From: Gammaproteobacteria bacterium
GTDB lineage: Bacteria; Pseudomonadota; Gammaproteobacteria; Competibacterales; Competibacteraceae
Length of the DNA: 64,000 bases
Direction of reading: 5' to 3'
Assembly (NCBI GenBank): GCA_024235095.1
Contig: JACKNC010000001.1
Location: 1,835,501 to 1,899,500, forward strand
This document shows, in pieces, positions 17,545 through 25,100 of this stretch. How positions within the stretch are numbered: position 1 is the first letter of the stretch; the number at the start of each line of letters is the position of its first letter. The notes below the pieces were generated by a model. That model was not told the origin of the DNA. It was given only the letters and a program-made list of their open reading frames with translations, and made no database searches. Both the position numbers and the translations under genes were made by a program.

Positions 17545-18205
17545 GTAAAGAAACCACCCGCAAAGCGGGTGGTTTTGGTTAACCCCTAAAAGGGGATAGT
17601 CTGCCTTGCCCCCTGAGGAGGCAAGGGCGTCGTCCCCACAGGATGGGTTCTCACTTTAGAAATCGAAACCGCGCTGTTCGGCGTCTCTTTCCTTACGCTC
17701 TTGATACCGCACATACTTGCGAATCTTCTCGACATCCAGTCCTATCGTATCCACACAGTAGCCGCGCGCCCAAAAGTGGTTGCCCCAATAGGGTCTCCTT
17801 TTCAGTTCGCAAAACCGATTGAAGACCCGAATGGCCGTCCGCCCCTTCAGCGTTCCCACAAAGTTAGAAATCGACAACTTCGGCGGAATCATCACCAACA
17901 GATGAACATGATCCACCTGGATATTTAATTCAACAATTTCCACTTTTTGATAGTCCGAAAAGGCGTGAATACATCGCGATACCTCTTCTGCGATGTGCCC
18001 TGTGAGGACTCGATACCGGTATTTCGGAACCCAAACAATATGATACTGGCAGTGCCAGATCGTATGTGATAACTTTCTGAATCGACTCATGGTCAGTACT
18101 CCTCTCGATCTGTTGTGGGGACAACAAACCGTAGTAGTACCCCATGAGTCGATCAACTGGCAAAGCCGTTGATCTCTGACCACGCCCTAAGGGCGTGGTT
18201 TTCTA
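17545..18205 (-). mobile_element. IS200-type single-strand element
   Basis: A lone TnpA gene lies between two end hairpins: CCACCCGC/GCGGGTGG with an AAA loop (17554-17572) and CCACGCCC/GGGCGTGG with a TAA loop (18180-18198). A further hairpin (GCCTTGCC...GGCAAGG) lies near 17600. There are no inverted repeats or target duplications, as expected for IS200. No tnpB is present. The outer limits are approximate. It sits inside the IS630 copy. Confidence 0.8.
17656..18090 (-). CDS. tnpA: IS200/IS605-family transposase TnpA
   Basis: Y1 HUH single-strand transposase of 144 residues. I chose ATG 18090 (MSRFRKLSHT), which has GAGAGGAGT upstream; the longer frame to 18183 reads through the end hairpin region. 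The HUH motif is in DHVHLLV near residue 67, and the catalytic tyrosine is probably in IRKYVRYQERKE near 130. The segment HIVWVPKYRYRVLTG is typical of the family. It seems complete. Confidence 0.92.
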   Translation of the reverse strand: MSRFRKLSHTIWHCQYHIVWVPKYRYRVLTGHIAEEVSRCIHAFSDYQKVEIVELNIQVDHVHLLVMIPPKLSISNFVGTLKGRTAIRVFNRFCELKRRPYWGNHFWARGYCVDTIGLDVEKIRKYVRYQERKERDAEQRGFDF

Positions 18206-18291
18206 CGTTGTTAATAAATTATTAAGCGTCTTTGAACGCTTAGAGTGGTGTTTTTTCTTTCTTATTAAGTGATTCTATAATCATCGACTAC

Positions 18292-18450
18292 TTATTCAAA
18301 AGCAGGTCTAAATAAAGAGAGCGGGAATTGCTGACGATTCAGGGTGTCCATCCCGATTTTGAATAAGGTAATTATGTCAATTTTCGACGTACCATTCAAA
18401 TAATTCTGTATCACTCTTGTTCTTAAATCTTCACTATATGGCTTGGACAT
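18292..18450 (-). pseudogene. N-terminal piece of the IS630 transposase
   Basis: ATG 18450 with AAGGAG upstream begins MSKPYSEDLRTRVIQNYLNG, the standard IS630 N-terminal helix-turn-helix. After about 40 codons the frame leaves the family sequence and stops at 18292. The matching C-terminus lies at 15265. The stretch from 18206 to 18291 shows no gene. Confidence 0.75.
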
Positions 18451-18536
18451 TGAGATACTCCTTAGTTTGTCTATTATATAATAACTAATAAAAAACTGTT
18501 TGACTATAACGGCGGGCGGAGATGCGCCGGTTCCCG

Positions 18537-18944
18537 TCAGCACCGCTGACGTTGCGCATGGAGCGCTGCTGGGTTACTGCAGCAGGAGCTACTGGCGCTT
18601 GTGGTGTTACTGCGCGCATTTTCGTCCAGATAGCGCCACCAACCGTATTTCAATCGATCCCAAAAGCGCTGTCGTGGAGGATGGCCTGCATTTCTCAGCG
18701 CCTCGATCACTGCCTCGACATCGATGATCGTATTATCGTAGTCGACACAAGCCCAATGATGTCTGGGATCAAGCCTGACATGATGTACGCCGGATTGCGG
18801 AGTCAGAATATCCAGGATGGTTGATGCCTGTAGGTCATCCTTCAATCCCTCCATGAAGAAGCACCGAGTAACGAGAGTTGAAGGATGATCATGGGCATGA
18901 GCGGCATGATGCTCATGGTTGCCAGCGTGGTCGAAAGTGTTCAT
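18537..18944 (-). CDS. His-rich small protein with HMA-like fold, MerR-controlled
   Basis: 135 residues. The N-terminus is rich in His (HAGNHEHHAAHAHDH). The centre (TRCFFMEGLKDDLQASTILDIL...GVHHVRLDPRHHWACVDYDN, then VEAVIEALRNAGH) follows the beta-alpha-beta pattern of heavy-metal-associated domains but lacks the usual CxxC. The C-terminus (TTSASSSCCSNPAAL) adds two cysteines. Its promoter is a textbook MerR site at 18983-19013, so it is very probably induced by a metal or thiol-reactive ligand. A buffering or chaperone role for a soft metal is inference. A gene broken by IS630 converges on its end. Confidence 0.65.
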   Translation of the reverse strand: MNTFDHAGNHEHHAAHAHDHPSTLVTRCFFMEGLKDDLQASTILDILTPQSGVHHVRLDPRHHWACVDYDNTIIDVEAVIEALRNAGHPPRQRFWDRLKYGWWRYLDENARSNTTSASSSCCSNPAALHAQRQRC

Positions 18945-18982
18945 CGCAGCATCCTCCTCGTCAATGAAGGTTAGTCATGCTA

Positions 18983-19013
18983 TTTTTAGCTCCGTACCCG
19001 AGTACGGAGTCAA
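18983..19013 (-). promoter_or_regulatory. MerR-type promoter with 19-bp spacer and dyad operator
   Basis: On the minus strand, -35 TTGACT (19013-19008) and -10 TAAAAA (18988-18983) are 19 bp apart. This over-long spacing is the one MerR proteins correct by untwisting DNA. The dyad CTCCGTAC-CCGA-GTACGGAG (18990-19009) fills the spacer and has the same arm core and 4-base gap as the mer operator. It drives the HMA-like gene. GGAG in its far arm doubles as the ribosome site for merR at 19016. Confidence 0.88.
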
Positions 19014-19015
19014 GC

Positions 19016-19435
19016 ATGAAAAAATCCGCTGCGCTAACGGTGGGTGAGTTAGCCAAAGCCGCTGGAGTCCACGTTGAGACTGTGCGTTACTACCAGCGGC
19101 GCGGCTTGCTGACGACGCCTGAGCGCCCTTACGGGACGATTCGCCGCTATTCAAACGCTGACTCTAATCGACTGTGCTTTATTCGTCGGGCGCAGCGGCT
19201 GGGTTTCACGCTGGATGAGATTGCACAACTGCTTGCTTTGGACACGTTCCGGGATCGGGATCAGGCGCGCGCTCTGGCCGAGATCAAGGTGGCTGACCTG
19301 GATGCGCGCATTGCCGATTTGCAGGCCATGCGCCGGGTACTGGTCGAGCGCATCGCCGATTGCACCCATGGCCAACCGACCGAACCCTGCCCGATTCTTG
19401 GCGTCTTTCAAGAGGATGTTCATACCTCCAGATAA
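19016..19435 (+). CDS. MerR-family metal-responsive regulator
   Basis: I chose ATG 19016 (MKKSAALTVGELAKAAGV) because GGAG lies six bases upstream; the ATG at 18977 falls inside the promoter. The 139-residue protein has the MerR winged helix-turn-helix (TVGELAKAAGVHVETVRYYQRRGLL), the RRYSNAD wing and a dimer helix. The ligand loop CTHGQPTEPC keeps the 9-residue cysteine spacing of MerR C117-C126, but the third MerR cysteine (C82) has no match here (LALDTFRDRDQ). The ligand may therefore differ from Hg(II). It diverges from the HMA-like gene and its tail overlaps the gltD end by 16 bp. Confidence 0.88.
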   Translation: MKKSAALTVGELAKAAGVHVETVRYYQRRGLLTTPERPYGTIRRYSNADSNRLCFIRRAQRLGFTLDEIAQLLALDTFRDRDQARALAEIKVADLDARIADLQAMRRVLVERIADCTHGQPTEPCPILGVFQEDVHTSR

Positions 19436-20832
19436 TCAAGAATGCCCTCCGCCGCTTCCCGACCCTCGAACACGGCGGTCACCACCAGGTCGGAACCACG
19501 CACCATGTCGCCGCCGGCAAAGACCTTAGGATTACGAGTCTGGAATTTGAATCGTCCCTTGGGCGAAGCCTGCACCCGGCCCCGCAAGTCGACCGCGATG
19601 CCGAATTCGCTGAACCACGGCGCGGGGTTGGGCTGGAAGCCAAAGGCGATGATCACCCGGTCCGCCGGGAGCACTTCCTCGGAGCCGGGGAGGATTTCCG
19701 GCGCGCGCCGGCCTTTGGCGTCGGGCGCGCCCAGCCGCGTGGCGCACACTTTGACGCCTTCCACCCGGTCATCGCCCACGATTTCCAGCGGCTGACGGTT
19801 CCACAGAAAGCGCACGCCTTCTTCCTTCGCATTGGCGACTTCGCGGCGGGAACCCGGCATGTTCGCCTCATCGCGGCGATAGGCGCAGGTCACGCTGGCC
19901 GCGCCCTGGCGAATCGCAGTACGGTTGCAATCCATCGCAGTATCGCCACCACCGAGCACCACCACGCGCTGGCTTTGCATATCGACGAATTCGTCAAGGT
20001 CCTTTTCCAGCCCCAGTACGCGGTTAATGTTGGCGATCAAATAGGGCAGCGCCTCATGGACGCCGGGCAGATTCTCGCCGGGGAAACCGCCTTTCATATA
20101 AGTGTACGTCCCCATGCCGAGAAACACAGCGTCGTATTCAACCAGCAGACGCTGAAACGGCAGGTCACGGCCAATCTCGGTGTTCAGCACGAATTCCACG
20201 CCCATGCCTTCCATGATCTCGCGGCGGGTTTGCACCACTTCTTTTTCCAATTTAAACGGTGGAATGCCGAAGGTCAGCAGGCCACCGATTTGCGGATAGC
20301 GGTCGAACACCACCGGCTTGACCCCGTTGCGGACCAGAATATCGGCGCAACCCAGGCCCGCTGGCCCCGCGCCGATAATCGCGACGCGCTTACCAGTCGG
20401 CGTGACTTGCGACATATCCGGTCGCCAACCGGCTTTGAGCGCCTCGTCGGTGATGTATTTTTCAATCGAGCCGATGGTGACCGCGCCAAAGCCATCGTTC
20501 AGGGTGCAGTCGCCTTCGCACAGCCGATCCTGCGGGCAAACCCGGCCACACATTTCCGGCAGCGAGTTGGTGCGATGCGAGAGTTCAGCGGCTTCAAATA
20601 GATTGCCCTCGGCAATCAGTTGCAACCAGTTGGGGATGTAGTTATGAACCGGGCATTTCCACTCACAATAGGGATTGCCACAATGCAGACAGCGACCGGC
20701 CTGGGCGGCAGCGGAGTCCGCATTGAACTGTCCGTAAATTTCCTTGAATTCGAGAACGCGCTCACGAGCCGGTTTCTTATCCGGGTCCTGGCGGGGGGTT
20801 TCAATGAACAACAGGGGTTTGGCTTGGGACAT
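19420..20832 (-). CDS. gltD: Glutamate synthase small subunit
   Basis: 470-residue FAD and Fe-S subunit that passes NADPH electrons to GltB for making glutamate from glutamine and 2-oxoglutarate. The N-terminal cysteine groups for two [4Fe-4S] clusters are present (CLHCGNPYCEWKCP near 47, MCGRVCPQDRLCEGDC near 94). The FAD site is VAIIGAGPAGLGCADIL and the NADPH site VVLGGGDTAMDCNRTA. It is separated from gltB by a restriction-modification pair in the same orientation, so a shared transcript would have to cross that insert. Its end overlaps the end of the convergent merR. Confidence 0.96.
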   Translation of the reverse strand: MSQAKPLLFIETPRQDPDKKPARERVLEFKEIYGQFNADSAAAQAGRCLHCGNPYCEWKCPVHNYIPNWLQLIAEGNLFEAAELSHRTNSLPEMCGRVCPQDRLCEGDCTLNDGFGAVTIGSIEKYITDEALKAGWRPDMSQVTPTGKRVAIIGAGPAGLGCADILVRNGVKPVVFDRYPQIGGLLTFGIPPFKLEKEVVQTRREIMEGMGVEFVLNTEIGRDLPFQRLLVEYDAVFLGMGTYTYMKGGFPGENLPGVHEALPYLIANINRVLGLEKDLDEFVDMQSQRVVVLGGGDTAMDCNRTAIRQGAASVTCAYRRDEANMPGSRREVANAKEEGVRFLWNRQPLEIVGDDRVEGVKVCATRLGAPDAKGRRAPEILPGSEEVLPADRVIIAFGFQPNPAPWFSEFGIAVDLRGRVQASPKGRFKFQTRNPKVFAGGDMVRGSDLVVTAVFEGREAAEGILDYLEV

Positions 20833-20862
20833 AGCTAAAACTCAATTTGTTGGATTCCAGAA

Positions 20863-21516
20863 TTAAAAAAGACTTTCTTGTGAATTTAAAATTGTAGATA
20901 GCTGGGAATGATTAGAATAAGTAGGCCAGTCAGGACTATATTCTTCTGCCTGATTACCCCAGACAAACCAACCGGTTCGTGGACCGCGAGCAAACAATTC
21001 TATATAAGGACCATTGCTACACGCTTCAATAATTTCATACTGTTCATCAGGCTTTCTACTATGTTCCTGTTTCATGGAAACGATGATATTCTCTTGGCTT
21101 CTACCCGGTTGAAGAGTCCTAACATTTTTTCCGCGCACACCAAAAAGAATCATTTCAGTTACATTTCTAAAGTAAAAACCCACTCCTCTTCGATCAGGAC
21201 CACCATCTTTGCGAGTTTTATACCAAATAATATTGGTTTTATAAGTGAACCCCCATTGCTCCATCACTTGTAATCCGAGACTAAGTAGTGCGTTGGGAAC
21301 CCATAAATATAAGTGTGCGTTATCTTGTGCAATTGTTTGAATCGGTAGTTCTTTACTATCTTCAATCGGCATAGTTGGGTAGCGTTGCAATCGTTTATGC
21401 TCTGGGGCCATTTTTCCCGTGCGATTGGTAAATTGCCAGGGCGGATCAGCGAGAGTAGTAGCGAATTTGCGGTCGCCAACGGTTTGTAAAAGATCTTCAG
21501 AGGCGTTGCTATCCAT
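20863..21516 (-). CDS. MT-A70-family DNA adenine methyltransferase
   Basis: 217 residues of the MT-A70 fold, which methylates adenine N6. The catalytic DPPW lies at residues 24-27 and the cofactor-side segment includes LYLWVPNALL, TYKTNIIWYKTRKDG and RNVTEMILFGVRG. Its ATG directly abuts the stop of the endonuclease remnant (TAAATG), as in linked restriction-modification pairs. The methylase looks intact and so could still mark or protect DNA. The sequence is visibly more AT-rich than the glt genes on either side, which points to transfer. The recognised site cannot be read from sequence. Confidence 0.88.
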   Translation of the reverse strand: MDSNASEDLLQTVGDRKFATTLADPPWQFTNRTGKMAPEHKRLQRYPTMPIEDSKELPIQTIAQDNAHLYLWVPNALLSLGLQVMEQWGFTYKTNIIWYKTRKDGGPDRRGVGFYFRNVTEMILFGVRGKNVRTLQPGRSQENIIVSMKQEHSRKPDEQYEIIEACSNGPYIELFARGPRTGWFVWGNQAEEYSPDWPTYSNHSQLSTILNSQESLF

Positions 21517-22108
21517 TTAATCATCCTCGATATAAAGTGATTTTGAGATTCCAAAAACTAAAATTGGGCATCCCGCACCACTACCACCTTCAATTCTTGG
21601 AACGAGCTTACCCATGTGCGTCGTTGATGTGCCATAAGAGGAGCCACGACCTAATTCATTGAAAATATCTTGCAACTCATCACACCTTGTAATGATAATC
21701 CCAACACTAAATTGCTCGAAGATCAAACAAAAGTCTAAAATTGTTTAGATCTCTGTCATAAAAGGGATCTTTGTTATTCCATTCAATCTCTAATGCAACT
21801 CGATTTTTAAAACAATCGACTTTATGCGTTGGAGAGTCTGTTGTCTTTTCATCGACGACAACTTGAGTTTTGAATTCTTTCTCAACCCATCCCTGTTCAT
21901 AGAGAAAGTTGTCAATAAACTCAGAAATTTTTGATTTTCTTCCACCAGGATTAGTTATCCAGCTTTTTCTTAGCCGAAATGCTGTTAGTACTGAAATAAC
22001 ATCCTGCCATTCATTTGAAAAATCTTCTTTCAAGATTGCACATGCATGTTTCCATTCATGAATCTCATAATTTTCTCGAATAAATGCTGGAAGAAAATCA
22101 ATACTCAT
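21517..22108 (-). pseudogene. BglII/BstYI-like restriction endonuclease, frameshifted
   Basis: Two frames join to one protein of about 196 residues, the size of BglII/BstYI enzymes. The first runs from ATG 22108 (MSIDFLPAFIRENYEIHEWK) to a TAG at 21707. The second carries SVGIIITRCDELQDIFNELG and PRIEGGSGAGCPILVFGI to 21517. Dropping one T near 21711 restores FDLRAISVGIIITR, so a single extra base disables it. The catalytic pattern D98-x8-E107-x-E109 in HKVDCFKNRVALEIEW matches the D-E-x-Q/E core of this group. It is coupled to the methyltransferase behind it. The family name is by resemblance. Confidence 0.75.
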
Positions 22109-22147
22109 AGTCTTTTTATCATACTCCAGCTAATCAGGAAAACATCA

Positions 22148-22179
22148 GGTTTTCAAAGCGGTCTCCCGCTCTGAAAACC
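22148..22179 (-). terminator. Hairpin between gltB and the restriction-modification pair
   Basis: GGTTTTCAAAGCGG and CCGCTCTGAAAACC form a 14-bp stem with one mismatch around a TCTC loop, directly after the gltB stop. It could end or attenuate transcription from gltB before the inserted genes and gltD. Confidence 0.5.
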
Positions 22180-22185
22180 CCGCGC

Positions 22186-25100
22186 TTACGCCGCTTCGCG
22201 CAACGCGCCGACCAGCGACTTGAGATCAGCCGCCTTCGGTTTGATCAGCCAGAACCGGCTGGCGTAGTAGCGGAAATCATCCAGAATCGCCTGGCCCCAG
22301 GCGCTGCCGGTTTCCGTGACGTAATCCTCGATCAACTCCAACAGATAATTCCGTTGCGGCTCCATGTTCTCGGTGGCGATGCGGTGGATGTCGATCAATT
22401 CATGGTTGTAGCAGTCGACAAAGGCATTGCGCTCATCCAGCACGAAGGCGAAACCGCCAGTCATGCCCGCACCGAAATTCACCCCGGTTTCCCCCAGCAC
22501 CACCACTACGCCGCCGGTCATGTACTCGCAGCCATGATCGCCTACCCCCTCGACAATCGCCAGCGTCCCGGAGTTGCGCACGGCGAACCGCTCGCCCGCT
22601 GTCCCGGCAGCATACAGCGTACCGCCGGTCGCGCCATACAGGCAGGTATTGCCAATAATGGGCGTCTCCTGGCTGGCGAATGCGCTGTCACGCGGTGGGT
22701 AAATGACCAGCTTGCCGCCGGCCATGCCCTTGCCGACATAATCATTGGCATCGCCTTCCAGGTAAAGATGCAAGCCGCCGGCGTTCCATACGCCAAAACT
22801 CTGTCCCGCTATACCGGTCAACCGTAGCGTGATCGGCGCATTCTCCATCCCCAGGTTGCCATGCCGGCGGGCAATTTCACCGGATAACCGGGCGCCAATG
22901 GAACGGTGAATGTTCTTAACCGCATAGTGGAATTCGCCGCCGGTTTTGCTTTTAATCGCGGGCAACGCATCCGCCACCATCTGCTCGGCTAATTCGCCTT
23001 TATCAAACGGCTCGTTGCGTGGTTCGATGCAGAATTGCGGATGTTTCAGCAGCAAACCGGCGTCCGACAGCAGCGGTGATAAATCAAGACCCCCCTGTTT
23101 ACCGCCTTCGCCGGGCAGGATTTCCAACAACTCGGTGCGGCCAATCAGGTCTTCAAACCGACGAATGCCCAGTTCGGCCATAATCTCCCGCGTTTCCTGA
23201 GCGACAAAGCGGAAATAGTTCATGACCTTCTCTGCTGTACCCCGGAAGTGGTTCAGCCGCAGCACGTTATTCTGGGTGGCGACTCCGGTGGCGCAGTTGT
23301 TGAGATGGCAGATGCGCAAGTACTTGCAGCCCAGCGCCACCATCGGCGCAGTGCCGAACCCGAAACTTTCCGCGCCGAGAATGGCGGCCTTGATCACGTC
23401 CAAGCCGGTTTTCAATCCGCCATCGGTTTGCAACCGCACCTTGTCGCGCAGGTGGTTCATGCGCAAAGTCTGATGGGTCTCGCTCAGCCCTAGCTCCCAG
23501 GGCGAACCAGCATATTTAACCGAGGTCAGCGGGGAAGCGCCGGTGCCGCCGTCGTAACCGGAAATGGTGATCAAATCGGCATACGCTTTGGCCACGCCGG
23601 CGGCGATGGTGCCGACGCCCGCTTCGGCGACCAGCTTCACCGAGACCAGCGCCTGGGGATTAATCTGCTTGAGATCGAAGATCAGTTGCGCTAGGTCTTC
23701 AATCGAATAAATATCGTGGTGCGGCGGCGGCGAAATCAGCGCCACGCCGGGTTTGGAATAACGCAACCGGGCAATCGTGGCGTTGACCTTATCGCCGGGG
23801 AGCTGTCCGCCCTCGCCGGGTTTGGCGCCCTGGGCGACCTTGATCTGCAACACCTCGGCGTTGACCAGGTAAGCCGGGGTGACGCCAAAGCGCCCGGAAG
23901 CGACCTGCTTGATCTTGGACATCTTCTCGGTGCCGTAACGCACCGGGTCCTCGCCGCCCTCGCCAGAGTTGGAGCGTCCGCCCAGGCGGTTCATGGCCAC
24001 CGCCAGCGCCTCATGCGCTTCCGGGGACAACGCGCCCAGCGACATGCCCGCCGAATCGAAACGCGGCAGAATGTTTTCCAGCGATTCCACGTCGTCCAAT
24101 GGGATCGGCTGGCCCACTGGTTTCAAGCGGAACCGGTCGCGCAGGGCCGCTGCTGGCCGCTCGTTGACCAAGCGAGCGTATTCCTGATAGTCGGCATAGT
24201 CGCCACTGTTCACTGCTTTTTGCAGGGCGTACACCACATCCGGATTGTAGGCGTGGTACTCGCCGCCGTGGATGTATTTCAGCAACCCGCCAGGGTCGAT
24301 CCCTTGCCGACGCTTCCAGGCCCGCCGCGCAAGTTCGGTTTGCTCGGTTTCCAGATCGGCAAAACGCGCGCCCTGGATGCGGCTGGCGGTGTCCTTGAAA
24401 CAGAGATTCACCACCTCGTCATGCAGACCAACGATCTCGAACAACTGCGCGCCGCGATAGCTGTTGATAGTGGAAATCCCCATCTTGGAGATGATCTTGT
24501 ACAGGCCCTTACTGATACCTTTACGGTAATTCTCGACTAGAGTAGGAAAGTCGCGATCCGTGATTTCCCCGGTGCGCGACAGGTCGTTCAGCACGTCATA
24601 AGCCAGCCAGGGATGCACCAGCGTTGCGCCGTAGCCGATCAGCACGGCCATTTGATGCGGGTCACGCGCTGTGCCGGTCTCGATCAGCAGGTTCACATCG
24701 CAGCGCACGCCGTCCCGCACCAGGCGATGGTGCACGGCTCCGGTCGCCAGCAAGGCGTGAATCGGCACCCGGTCGGGCGCAATGGCGCGATCCGACAGGA
24801 TCAGCAACACGGCGCCATTTCGCGCCGCCGCTACGGCTTCATCGCAAATCCGCTCAATGGCGGTCTGTAATCCTTCGCCCGCCGGGTAATTCAATTCGAT
24901 GCGCTGGTGCGGATAGCGGCCGTCAGGATTGGCCAGCAACGCCCGCATCCGGCCCTCGGTCATCACCGGCGAGTTGGCGGTCAGCCGAGGCGCGTAGGCC
25001 GGACTTTCCTCGAACAGATTGCATTCAACGCCGAGACAAGTTTCCAGCGACATGACCACCGCTTCGCGCAGGGGATCGATCGGCGGATTGGTGACTTGAG

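Larger units (their letters stand above)
15251..18506 (-). mobile_element. IS630-family element, broken by nested insertions
   Basis: The terminal repeats TAGTCAAACAGTTTTT (15251) and its complement (ending 18506) match over 16 bases and are flanked by TA on both sides (15249-15250 and 18507-18508), the target used by the IS630/Tc1 group. The transposase start lies at the right end and its C-terminus at the left end. The middle is now occupied by an IS5-type pair and an IS200 element, and part of the transposase centre appears to be lost. Confidence 0.85.

Noticed and set aside
18509..18727. Plus-strand continuation as a full separate gene
   Set aside because: Only the first codons after the IS630 junction continue the broken gene; the rest lies antisense to the HMA-like gene and its reading is not convincing.
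18977..19015. Earlier ATG for the MerR regulator
   Set aside because: It lies within the divergent promoter and operator and would add residues not found in the family; the ATG at 19016 has a ribosome site.
24613..24870. Plus-strand open frames inside gltB, gltD and pepP
   Set aside because: They are antisense shadows in GC-rich coding sequence without family resemblance or ribosome sites.
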